The notes under the pieces: generated by a model
Databases searched by the model: none
Told to the model about the DNA's origin: nothing
The model's input: only the letters and a program-made list of their open reading frames with translations
Made by a program: the position numbers and the translations under genes
Shown: one piece after another, positions 27,229 through 35,719 of the stretch
How positions within the stretch are numbered: position 1 is the stretch's first letter
How the letters are laid out: every line of letters starts with the position of its first letter
NCBI RefSeq assembly: GCF_020144665.1
Contig: NZ_JAAHBQ010000017.1
Span: forward strand, 1 to 64,000
DNA: 64,000 bases
Source of the DNA: Oscillatoria salina IIICB1
GTDB taxonomy: Bacteria > Cyanobacteriota > Cyanobacteriia > Cyanobacteriales > SIO1D9
Direction of reading: 5' to 3'

Positions 27229-28113
27229 CTAGCTATATTTAGCTCCCATAACTAACTTTTTCAATCTACTTGCTTCGAGCCGAGACCAATATTTTAAACG
27301 ATTGAAACGGGCATAAAGATTATTTTTGGCTTGAAAATTTTTCAACTCTTGGGCAAAACGATTGCCTTGCTTCTCTATTTTTTGGGATAGTAATTCTTGA
27401 GCAAAAGTGTATAGTTGCAGATCGAGTTGATTGTTTTCTTTGATAATCTCGATAGTTTCTTTTTTGATTTGGCGTTCGTTTGGTTTATGTTTGGTTATAT
27501 TTCTCGAAATATAGTAGCAATTATTCCAAGCTAATTCCTTCTTCATTAAAAGTAATGATTCGTCGAATTTATCGACAACTCCTACCACGGAAAAATGGTT
27601 AATTAAATTTTCTTTTGCCTGCGTTAGTAATTCTGGATAACACTCGCCAAAATCAACAATTCGCTCTCCTGACAATTTTCCTGCGGAAACTCCTGCCAAA
27701 CGCCTAGTTTGCCCATTATCCGTATCAGTAGACATCCCAGTTGAAACAAAATTTTCTAAACTTATTTGTTTAGTGGTGACGTAGTTATGTAAGTAGTGAA
27801 CAGGCGATCTTAAAATATAGTGATAACTTGAAATAATCCTTTCTACGGGATGCCGTAGTAAAGTAATATAAGTGCAGGGTTGAGGCATCAGTTCATGAAG
27901 ACCAAATGGCATATGTCCTTTCAAGACCTTAATTTTTTTTCTTTCTAGTTCAGGAATATTTTTAAATTTATTTATACTTCCTTGGGTATCGATACCAATG
28001 GTAAATATAGCCTCTTTGTCATAATTATTTTCGATAATTTTGTTTAATGTAGTTCCTGCTGACTTAGGAATATGAAGAAAAATTAATGATTTTGCTTTTT
28101 CGTGATTATTCAT
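27229..28113 (-). CDS. Sulfotransferase, Sulfotransfer_2 type
   Basis: 294 residues. FLHIPKSAGTTLNKII at residues 12-27 is the PAPS loop; TLLRHPVERIISSYHYILR is the 3'-phosphate site. A paralogue of 25339-26217. The C-terminal quarter is Lys-rich and has no recognisable domain. Likely a carbohydrate O-sulfotransferase; which sugar position is unknown. Confidence 0.86.
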   Translation of the reverse strand: MNNHEKAKSLIFLHIPKSAGTTLNKIIENNYDKEAIFTIGIDTQGSINKFKNIPELERKKIKVLKGHMPFGLHELMPQPCTYITLLRHPVERIISSYHYILRSPVHYLHNYVTTKQISLENFVSTGMSTDTDNGQTRRLAGVSAGKLSGERIVDFGECYPELLTQAKENLINHFSVVGVVDKFDESLLLMKKELAWNNCYYISRNITKHKPNERQIKKETIEIIKENNQLDLQLYTFAQELLSQKIEKQGNRFAQELKNFQAKNNLYARFNRLKYWSRLEASRLKKLVMGAKYS

Positions 28114-28145
28114 AAACTTTATTTTTCAAAACGAACAAATTAAAC

Positions 28146-28916
28146 TTAAGCAAATACTGGCTCTTGATATGCGGCTAACTGGCAAAGTTGATGATAAATT
28201 TTTTGAGCTTGCTCAGAAACGGTAGCATTGGAAAATGATTGACATAGGGAAGGATCGGGAACCGAATAATCAACGGCTGCTTCTGTGAATGCTGCTAATC
28301 TTGTCAAACCTGGGGGAGTTACTGCTTGATTATAGTGTAAAAACAGCCATTCACCTTGATAACGATGAATTTCTAGAATATGTTTATACATAAGAGTCCA
28401 GACTTGTATAGCTCGTTCCCAATTAATCGAGAAATTTTGTAAATATGGTGCTTTTTGAGACAGTTTCAAGATACTTTCTGCTGTGGTTGCTGGTTCTCGA
28501 AACACACAAACAAATACCGTATCTTTAAGAAATGGTCGCCACACAGGGAGGGTGTAAGAAAAGCGAGGATCTTTGAAACAATAAGGTTCTCTAGCAGTTA
28601 AAGCTGTAATTTGTTTAGTAACTAATTCTGAAGCAGGAAGATCTATATTTAGCGGTACAGATGATAGCCATCTCTGCCACATAATAGGTCGGTGACGAAA
28701 GAAGTAGTTACCGATAAACCTCGGTCTTTTGGGTACTACTTGAGCAAGTAGGATCTCATTAAGACGATTGATTTCTATATCCTCAAAATTACCCATTGGG
28801 TTACTAAATCTTTCAGTAGAGAGGCGATCGCCCATAAAGTAACCTGCTTTAGCTAACGTAGCTGCTACCATACTCGTACCACTGCGACCAGAACCGAGAA
28901 TTAGGCAGTTTTTCAT
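28146..28916 (-). CDS. Sulfotransferase, Sulfotransfer_3 type
   Basis: 256 residues, a little short for the family. ILGSGRSGTSMVAATLAKAG (residues 6-25) is the PAPS loop, and PYCFKDPRFSYTLPVW with FVCVFREPATTAESI make the second binding region. This subfamily occurs in bacterial sulfated glycan and glycolipid gene sets. The ATG overlaps the stop of the neighbour at 28913-29797 by four bases, so the two are co-translated. Confidence 0.84.
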   Translation of the reverse strand: MKNCLILGSGRSGTSMVAATLAKAGYFMGDRLSTERFSNPMGNFEDIEINRLNEILLAQVVPKRPRFIGNYFFRHRPIMWQRWLSSVPLNIDLPASELVTKQITALTAREPYCFKDPRFSYTLPVWRPFLKDTVFVCVFREPATTAESILKLSQKAPYLQNFSINWERAIQVWTLMYKHILEIHRYQGEWLFLHYNQAVTPPGLTRLAAFTEAAVDYSVPDPSLCQSFSNATVSEQAQKIYHQLCQLAAYQEPVFA

Positions 28917-29797
28917 TTTGGCAATTCCTCACTTGCGTAGGTGTAGTTCAATCTCATCAGCAGTTCGCCAGCAATCGGCTGTACTGTTGGACTGAGAGTA
29001 TGTCGGCTAGCTGGAGGCGACTTGCGAGTAATTTGAGTAGCAGCAAATTGCCGCATTTCTTGACTCGGTTCCACCCCGATGAATTGTTCGAGTCTGGTAC
29101 AAACGGCGATCGGCTTTTCCAGTAAATCTTCGTAGCGAATCTCTAGCCAGCGATCGCTCTCTATATTACTCAATCCCTCAATTGCACTTTCCACACTCAA
29201 GCGCCATTCCAGCATTCCCTGGAGAAAGTTATCTGTACAAAGGGGGACTAATTCTCCCTGTCCCCTCGCAGAAGCATATTCACTCAAAAGTTGCCATTTA
29301 TAGTTATTATTATTTACTCCGAACCAAGCCTGAGTTTCTGATAGTTTGGCAATTGATTTTGCTACCTCTATGCCATTGCGAATTAAATGCACAAACCTGG
29401 CATCAGGAAATAGAGAATTAATAAAATCAATCCGAAAACTATTAATTGGCAATTTTTCTACCAAACGCCGACCATTTTGTAAGCGAACTTGCAAAGCAAA
29501 TTTTTGCTTAATCTTGGCAGCAGTTTTTTTGTTCAAGTCTTTAGCCGTCAACTGTAATTTACCACTTCGCCTTTGTGCTTCTTCTGTCCAAATATCTGTT
29601 TTTGGTTCGCAGTACCAAATATATCGAGGCTCATTAAGATAAGCTAACTGGGGATGTTGAGATAATAGTGTTCCTAAAATAGTAGTACCCGATCTCCCAC
29701 AACCGATAATAAATACAGGATCGGTAAGAATTTTTTTGTTGGGAAACAATCTATAGACTTTAGCTTTAATTTGGGTTTTCCAGGAATTATTCAGCAT
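28913..29797 (-). CDS. Sulfotransferase, Sulfotransfer_3 type
   Basis: 294 residues. The PAPS loop GCGRSGTTILGTLLSQHP starts at residue 32, then LNEPRYIWYCEPKTDIW and ARFVHLIRNGIEVAKSI for the 3'-phosphate, and WLEIRYEDLLEKP in the C-terminal part, all usual for this family. It overlaps the next sulfotransferase by four bases. Together with that gene it forms the third sulfotransferase pair type in the locus. Confidence 0.86.
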   Translation of the reverse strand: MLNNSWKTQIKAKVYRLFPNKKILTDPVFIIGCGRSGTTILGTLLSQHPQLAYLNEPRYIWYCEPKTDIWTEEAQRRSGKLQLTAKDLNKKTAAKIKQKFALQVRLQNGRRLVEKLPINSFRIDFINSLFPDARFVHLIRNGIEVAKSIAKLSETQAWFGVNNNNYKWQLLSEYASARGQGELVPLCTDNFLQGMLEWRLSVESAIEGLSNIESDRWLEIRYEDLLEKPIAVCTRLEQFIGVEPSQEMRQFAATQITRKSPPASRHTLSPTVQPIAGELLMRLNYTYASEELPK

Positions 29798-29885
29798 TTT
29801 TTTATTTTAAGCAGTACATATCTAATTATTTTATAGTCGATCGTTTATAGATTCTTTTGAAACAAAATTGCCAACTTATCAATCT

Positions 29886-30620
29886 TTACCAATAGCCCAA
29901 TTGTTTTATTTTCTGGGTTATTATTGGGGCTACGGTTTTAGCATTTAAGTGATGGTCTAAAGGATTTGGATGACGGTATTGATGAGCGACTGTACCTGTA
30001 TCTGGATCTAATATTTCTGATTCAAAATCTAGAAAAAACCAATCTCGCTTTTCGCAATAATTTTGCAGGTGGCGATTATATTTTCTTGTTAGCGCCGTTC
30101 TTTGTTGAAGACTTGTTTTGATACTGCGACGCAATTTAGCTACTTCTCCCCAATCTTGATCGTCTATAATAGTTGGTAAAGGCACGCTCGAAATAATTAT
30201 CTTTTTAAATCCTTGCTTATCTAGCTCATCCAAAAAATTTAAATAATTTTCAAGCGAATACTCAAACTGCTCTTCAACTGAAACTCCATATTTTTCTGCT
30301 CTATACCAAATTACAAAACCGCAATCTACTTCGCCAAGACAGAAAAGCAACCAATCATTTTTAGGAACTTTTTGTAAATACTCAGAGAATACTTTTATGG
30401 CTTGAGTTTTTGACTTTGGGTGTCCTAAACCCATTGCTGTTCCACCTTGAACTAAAGAAAATTTAAAGCGAGTATGGAACCAAAAATTCTCTCGACTAAT
30501 ATACTCAAAAATTTTAATATGACTATCTCCTAAGCAATGTATTACCTTAGAGCCAGTTATTTTTAGTATTTGCTGATAAACTCTTGAGTAATAAATTTTT
30601 CTTTGCCAATAATTTAGCAT
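29886..30620 (-). CDS. SGNH/GDSL-fold protein, possible polysaccharide esterase or acyltransferase
   Basis: 244 residues. HCLGDSH at 28-34 looks like SGNH block I with Ser33 as nucleophile. FCLGEVDC resembles block III, with Val where Asn is usual. A C-terminal NPLDHHLN (about 219-226) resembles block V, but Asp and His are closer together than in the standard D-x-x-H. No signal peptide is seen. In this place it could add or remove acyl groups on sugars, or be a non-catalytic relative. It stands 11 bases from the Wzt-like gene upstream. Confidence 0.6.
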   Translation of the reverse strand: MLNYWQRKIYYSRVYQQILKITGSKVIHCLGDSHIKIFEYISRENFWFHTRFKFSLVQGGTAMGLGHPKSKTQAIKVFSEYLQKVPKNDWLLFCLGEVDCGFVIWYRAEKYGVSVEEQFEYSLENYLNFLDELDKQGFKKIIISSVPLPTIIDDQDWGEVAKLRRSIKTSLQQRTALTRKYNRHLQNYCEKRDWFFLDFESEILDPDTGTVAHQYRHPNPLDHHLNAKTVAPIITQKIKQLGYW

Positions 30621-30631
30621 TTATTTCACCT

Positions 30632-31954
30632 TCATTGTTGCTGGCTTCCAAGCAATTCTAAAAAGCTATGTTCTTGGGAAGTTTTTTCCCACCTCGCTTT
30701 AGTTTTGACCATTCCACCAGAATGATTGTGAGGTGGAGTATTTTCATAAGTAAGAAGAGACACTTGAAATCGGGTAATATACATTAGTGTATCCAAGGAT
30801 CTCCGACCACTACGAATTGCAATAGAAACTGAATAATTACCTGGATAAAGAATCAGTTCCTCAAACCAAACATTAACTCGTAAAGGTATATTAGGTGCTA
30901 CAGTAAAAACTGTGCCAAAATCGTTACTAATAACTGTAGAAATTCGTCTTTCATCTGCTGTGTCTACACCTACTACTAGAGATAAATCTTCGTAATAATT
31001 TCTAGAAATAGCTTCTAAATGGACAGCAAAAGGTTCGCCTAAACGTAGGCTAGAGTTAATTTCTCTTCGGGAATCAATAATTAAACATTTACTAAAAAGA
31101 ATGTTTGCCTGGTTTCCCTTTGGGCGTGGGTGATTTAATAAATTAAACTGATGTTTTGTGGCTATATCTGTATTATTCAAATAGCGTTCGACTGCTGAAC
31201 TGACTTCTCCAGCCAATACTAATTTACCTTGTTCTAGCAATAAAGCTCGAGAACAAAGCCTTTGTACGGATGGCATACTATGGCTAACAAATAATACTGT
31301 CCGCCCTTCCTTTGTCGCCACATCTCCCATTTTACCTAAACACTTTTTTTGAAATTGAGCGTCACCGACTGCCAAAACTTCATCTACTATCAAAATTTCC
31401 GGTTCTAAATGAGCGGCTACCGCAAAAGCCAACCGAACATACATTCCGGAAGAATAGCGTTTGACAGGGGTATCGAGAAATTTTTCTACCTCAGCAAATG
31501 CGACAATTTCGTCAAATTTTTTCTTGATTTCTGCTTTACTCATCCCCAAAATTGCCCCGTTGAGAAAGATATTTTCTCGTCCGGTGAGTTCTGGGTGAAA
31601 TCCCGTTCCAACTTCTAATAAACTTGCTACTCGCCCCTGGAGATAAATGCGACCTGTCGTAGGTTCGGTAATGCGACTTAAAATTTTTAAGAGAGTGGAT
31701 TTTCCAGCACCATTGCGACCGATAATGCCTATAACATCTCCTTGTTTAACTTCAAAACAAACATCCGCAAGCGCCCAAAATTCTTCTTTAGAGGGAGTAG
31801 AAACTTTGTTTCCTAATGGTGCCATCAGCTTAGATTTAAGTGACTTAGCACCATTGGTTAATGCTTCTCTGAGCAGTTTTGTCCGCTTTTGCTGTTGGTG
31901 AGCAATTATATATTTTTTGCCGAGATTTTCAACGCGAATTACTGTGTCAGACAT
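30632..31954 (-). CDS. ABC transporter ATPase for polysaccharide export, Wzt-like with C-terminal carbohydrate-binding domain
   Basis: 440 residues. Walker A is GRNGAGKST (79-87), the signature is YSSGMYVRLAFA (near 175), Walker B is ILIVDEVLAVGD (near 195), and SGMYVRLAF is typical for KpsT/Wzt/TagH. After about residue 285 a 140-residue beta-rich domain follows (LGEPFAVHLEAIS, VWFEELILYPGNYSVSIAIR), matching the Wzt C-terminal domain that recognises the finished or capped polymer in known systems. It works with the permease gene 116 bases upstream. Confidence 0.9.
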   Translation of the reverse strand: MSDTVIRVENLGKKYIIAHQQQKRTKLLREALTNGAKSLKSKLMAPLGNKVSTPSKEEFWALADVCFEVKQGDVIGIIGRNGAGKSTLLKILSRITEPTTGRIYLQGRVASLLEVGTGFHPELTGRENIFLNGAILGMSKAEIKKKFDEIVAFAEVEKFLDTPVKRYSSGMYVRLAFAVAAHLEPEILIVDEVLAVGDAQFQKKCLGKMGDVATKEGRTVLFVSHSMPSVQRLCSRALLLEQGKLVLAGEVSSAVERYLNNTDIATKHQFNLLNHPRPKGNQANILFSKCLIIDSRREINSSLRLGEPFAVHLEAISRNYYEDLSLVVGVDTADERRISTVISNDFGTVFTVAPNIPLRVNVWFEELILYPGNYSVSIAIRSGRRSLDTLMYITRFQVSLLTYENTPPHNHSGGMVKTKARWEKTSQEHSFLELLGSQQQ

Positions 31955-32070
31955 ACGCCCTCAAAGCTATTAACCATCAAGAGAAACCTCTGCTAGTTTA
32001 TCAGAATTAAGCGGTCTGGTTGATGCTTGTTTAGAGATACAACAATCCCGGATAAGTTTCCGGATTGTGT

Positions 32071-32904
32071 TTAAATCACGTCAGCAAAGGTACGTTCTAC
32101 TTTCCGAAAGTACCAGATTCCGGTAGCAAATAATAAAATTACTAAAGCTACAGATAAGGCAAATCCAGGTAAATAAATTTTCGATTCGCCGCCTAAGATT
32201 GCCCAGCGAAAGCCGTCAATAACACCTACCATCGGATTGAGGGAGTAGAGAAGCCGCCATTTTTCGGGGACAATGCTGCTACTAAAACCCACTGGGGAAA
32301 TGTATAAGCCAAACTGAACAATAAATGGTACGATATAGCGGAAATCACGATAGCGTACATTCAGCGCGGCTAACCAAAGTCCAACTCCTAGGCTAGCAGT
32401 AGCAGCGATCGCTACAAATGCAGGTAGTGTAATTACCCGCCAGCTAGGGATAAAGTTGTACCAAGCCATTAATCCCAGCATAATCATTCCCGAAACCAAA
32501 AAATCCACAAAACTTACCACCACTGAACTTGCTGGGACAATCAAGCGAGGAAAGTATACTTTAGAAATTAAGTTAGAATTACCTATCAAACTGGTGCTAC
32601 AAGAAGCAAGAGAAGTAGCAAAAAATTGCCAGGGTAGGGTGGCTGCAAATACTAGAATTGGATAGGGTGCGCCCTCTGAAGGTAACTTGGCTAGCTTACC
32701 AAAAACGATTGATAAGACAACCATTGTCATAAATGGTCGAATTAGCGCCCAAGCCATACCGATGACTGTTTGTTTGTAACGCACGAGAATATCTCGCCAA
32801 GCGAGAAAGTAGAACAGTTCTCGGTAGCGCCAAATGTCTTTCCAATACTGACTTTTGTTGCGACCTGCTTCAATTACTAATTCTGTGGAACTGCTATCTA
32901 TCAT
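32071..32904 (-). CDS. ABC transporter permease for polysaccharide export, Wzm-like
   Basis: 277 residues, six membrane segments, ABC-2 family. The N-terminal RELFYFLAWRDILVRYKQTVIGMAW and later LNPMVGVIDGFRWAILGG are typical for KpsM/Wzm. It exports polymer through the inner membrane with the Wzt-like ATPase. It is the first gene of the minus-strand run; its promoter must be in 32905-33338, back to back with that of the Wzc-like gene. Confidence 0.9.
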   Translation of the reverse strand: MIDSSSTELVIEAGRNKSQYWKDIWRYRELFYFLAWRDILVRYKQTVIGMAWALIRPFMTMVVLSIVFGKLAKLPSEGAPYPILVFAATLPWQFFATSLASCSTSLIGNSNLISKVYFPRLIVPASSVVVSFVDFLVSGMIMLGLMAWYNFIPSWRVITLPAFVAIAATASLGVGLWLAALNVRYRDFRYIVPFIVQFGLYISPVGFSSSIVPEKWRLLYSLNPMVGVIDGFRWAILGGESKIYLPGFALSVALVILLFATGIWYFRKVERTFADVI

Positions 32905-33338
32905 ATTTAATCAGTAATATTCGAGCAGTATTAGCTTAACCTACTAGCACTAGCAAAGGTAAAAATTTTAAATTCTCGCTAACTACCAATAAGGGTTTAG
33001 CAAGGGCTAGGCTTTAGTATCAACCATACAGAATAGCATTAAAAATGTTAACCTAAATGCTAGATACCCCTTAAGGTCGGCTCACATCAGCACTACCTAC
33101 AGAGAATAATCGACCATTATCGAGACTCAGAAGCCGCTCAGCTAAGGAAAGCTGACAATTTTACTAGCCTCCTACTTTCTTCAGGCGATCGCGATTTAAA
33201 TGGCAAATAGTGCATTTGGGGGTTTTCCGCTAAGGTCGGTGTAAATTATTTAACTAAAAAGTAAATATATTAATGCTCAAATCCGAGAATTTAATTATTT
33301 ACTTAATTGTTCTTCAAGAATTTTAATCACTGTGTTTT
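32905..33338. other. Divergent control region between exporter and Wzc/Wza genes
   Basis: 434 bases without a gene. It must hold promoters for the minus-strand exporter operon and for the plus-strand Wzc-like gene. TAAGGTCGG occurs twice in the same direction (33072-33080 and 33231-33239). A small hairpin, CAGCT then AAGGAA then AGCTG, lies at about 33137-33152. A HIP1 core is at about 33185. No sure promoter boxes were found. Confidence 0.5.
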
Positions 33339-35633
33339 ATGATTTCAAACCGAAACTCTCAGTCAATATCACCTAATTGGAATGGAAAACAGCTTCCGCC
33401 CCAGTTGCCGCCAACTATTTCGGGTTTGGCAAAGGAAGAGGAAGAGTCGTTCAACCCTAGTAAAATTTTCGGAGTGTTACGCAGGCGCTGGTGGCTAATT
33501 GGGATAGTTACTATTAGTGTTAGCGCTGTGGTTGGGGTAAGAGTATTTCAAGAAGAGCCAATCTATCAAAGTCGTTTTCAGGTTTTGGTTGGTCAACTTA
33601 CCAACGAGCAAATCAATCCTTTAGCAGAACAAGCTGGTGTCTCAACAAAATCTGTGGATTATGAAACACAGATTCAGGTACTTTCTAGTCCGAAAGTTTT
33701 ATCTCCGATTTTGGAGAAAATCAAAGCCGAGTATCCCAACTATGATTATAGTTCTTTGTCAAACAATTTAAAAATTAATCGTTTGGGACAAACACAAATA
33801 TTAGAAGTTCGCTATCAAGACTCTAATCCAGAAAAGGTAAAAATTGTTTTAGATCGGGTGGCTGCCGGATATATAAATTACTCATTGAATGAGCAACAAA
33901 GTGGTTTGCAGCAAGGATTAGAGTTTACTGAAGATCAGTTGCCGCAACTGCAAGAACGAGTAGATAAACTACAAGAAAGGCTCCAAATTTTTCGGCAACA
34001 ATACGATTTAATTGAGCCACAAAGCCAAGGTCAACAGTTGTCGGGTAAACTGAGTGCGATTAAACAACAACAACAAGAAACACAAGCTCAATTAGCCGAA
34101 ATTCAGTCGCTTTCAGTACGACTTTCTGAGCAACTAGGTTTAGAAATGAATGAGGCAATTACTGCCTCTGCACTTAGCGCAGCACCACGCTATCAAGAAT
34201 TACTAAATCAACTACAACAGATAGAAACTCAAATTGCTCTCGAATCGGCTAGATTAACAGAAATAAGTCCTCAAATGCAAAGGTTACAAGAGCAACGAGC
34301 AAATTTGTTACCTTTGTTGCAACAAGAAGCAAGGGCAGTTTTGGGAACCGATCGCGTTAGCCAAAATGCCCAATCAATGGCTGCTTCTCCTAATCCAATT
34401 CGCTTACAGCTAACTCAGCAGTTGATTGAAGCAACTAATCAAAGACAAATTCTTGAAGTGCGGCAAGTAGCGATCGCCTTAGCGGAAAATCAAGCTCGTC
34501 AGGAACTACAAAAAATGGCTGCTGTCATCCGAGAATATACGGATTTACAGCGCGAGTTGCAAGTGGCTACGGAAAGTTTAAACCGCTTTTTGACGGTGAG
34601 AGAAACTCTCAAAATTGAAGAAGCACAAAAAGCGACGCCTTGGCAGCTAATTTCTAATCCTTTTCAACCGTCAGCGCCAATCTCTCCCGATGTACCGCGC
34701 GGTTTGCTGATTGGCGGAATGGCAGGCTTGCTAGCAGGAATTGGTGCAGCAATGTTGGCGGAAAAATTTGACAACAGATTTCATTCTCCTGATGATTTAA
34801 AAGAAATTACCGGACTAGCACTGTTGGGGACAATTCCTTACCAAAAGCAAGTTAAAGGACAAACCAGTGGCGATTGGGCGAAGCCCAGCACCCGGAGGGG
34901 CGATCGCGCTTCAGTTTTGTCTGTTACTCCTGCTCACTACCACTCTTCTCCGTTTTTAGATGCTTTCCGTTCCCTTCACGCTAATCTCTATTTTATCAGT
35001 CCCGATCGCCCTCTGCGATCGCTAGCGATTAGTTCCTCGGTACCCGCAGAAGGAAAGTCAACTACTTCGGTTAATTTAGCTCAAGCTGCCGCCGCAATGG
35101 GACAACGAGTATTATTGGTAGATGCCGATCTGCGCCGCCCTCAAATTCATATAATGATGGATTTGCCCAATGTTTGGGGACTCTCTCATGTAATTTCTAC
35201 AGATATTGAAGTTAATGATGTCATCCAGCGATCGCCTGGGGAAGATAATCTCTACATTTTAAGCGCAGGTCAAATTCCGCCCGACCCGACTCGTCTCCTG
35301 TCGTCGCAAAAAATGCGTAACTTAATCCAACAACTGCAAGAATCTTTCGATCTTGTCATTTTTGACACACCACCGCTACTAGGTTTAGTTGATGCTAAAC
35401 TCCTAGCAGCTCACACCGACGGCATTGTTATGGTAGTAGGGTTGGGTCAGGCAGACCAGTCGGGAGTAAAACAAGTTTTAGATGGGTTAAAAATGTCTCA
35501 TACTAAAGTTCTCGGAGCGATCGCCAATGGTGTTAAAGGCTATACTCCTAGTTCTTCTAGTTATTATCAGCGCTACTATCGGGCTGAAAACCAAACAAGT
35601 AGCTTAAATGGGAATGGGGAATCTGTCAATTGA
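33339..35633 (+). CDS. Wzc-like polysaccharide co-polymerase and BY-type tyrosine kinase
   Basis: 764 residues. A Wzz-type domain with a first membrane segment (WWLIGIVTISVSAVVGV, near 52-68) is followed by a long Gln-rich coiled coil (about 185-430) in the periplasm and a second membrane segment (GLLIGGMAGLLAGIGAAML, near 452). The kinase domain has Walker A SSVPAEGKSTT (about 565), Walker A' LLVDADLRRP (about 592) and Walker B VIFDTPP (about 672). The tail has SSYYQRYYRAEN, a Tyr cluster for autophosphorylation. It should set chain length and couple synthesis to the Wza-like exporter 86 bases downstream. Confidence 0.92.
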   Translation: MISNRNSQSISPNWNGKQLPPQLPPTISGLAKEEEESFNPSKIFGVLRRRWWLIGIVTISVSAVVGVRVFQEEPIYQSRFQVLVGQLTNEQINPLAEQAGVSTKSVDYETQIQVLSSPKVLSPILEKIKAEYPNYDYSSLSNNLKINRLGQTQILEVRYQDSNPEKVKIVLDRVAAGYINYSLNEQQSGLQQGLEFTEDQLPQLQERVDKLQERLQIFRQQYDLIEPQSQGQQLSGKLSAIKQQQQETQAQLAEIQSLSVRLSEQLGLEMNEAITASALSAAPRYQELLNQLQQIETQIALESARLTEISPQMQRLQEQRANLLPLLQQEARAVLGTDRVSQNAQSMAASPNPIRLQLTQQLIEATNQRQILEVRQVAIALAENQARQELQKMAAVIREYTDLQRELQVATESLNRFLTVRETLKIEEAQKATPWQLISNPFQPSAPISPDVPRGLLIGGMAGLLAGIGAAMLAEKFDNRFHSPDDLKEITGLALLGTIPYQKQVKGQTSGDWAKPSTRRGDRASVLSVTPAHYHSSPFLDAFRSLHANLYFISPDRPLRSLAISSSVPAEGKSTTSVNLAQAAAAMGQRVLLVDADLRRPQIHIMMDLPNVWGLSHVISTDIEVNDVIQRSPGEDNLYILSAGQIPPDPTRLLSSQKMRNLIQQLQESFDLVIFDTPPLLGLVDAKLLAAHTDGIVMVVGLGQADQSGVKQVLDGLKMSHTKVLGAIANGVKGYTPSSSSYYQRYYRAENQTSSLNGNGESVN

Positions 35634-35719
35634 AAATTCTTAGATTCCCAGAATTTTGAGGAAAAGTTTCCGCTCGGAAATTGTAGCTCTACCAGGCAAA
35701 GATTAATAATGATGCGAGA

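Noticed and set aside
4525-32904. The polysaccharide genes as a genomic island with integrase or insertion sequences
   Set aside because: No integrase, transposase, tRNA or terminal direct repeats were seen, so transfer cannot be claimed, although such loci often differ between strains.
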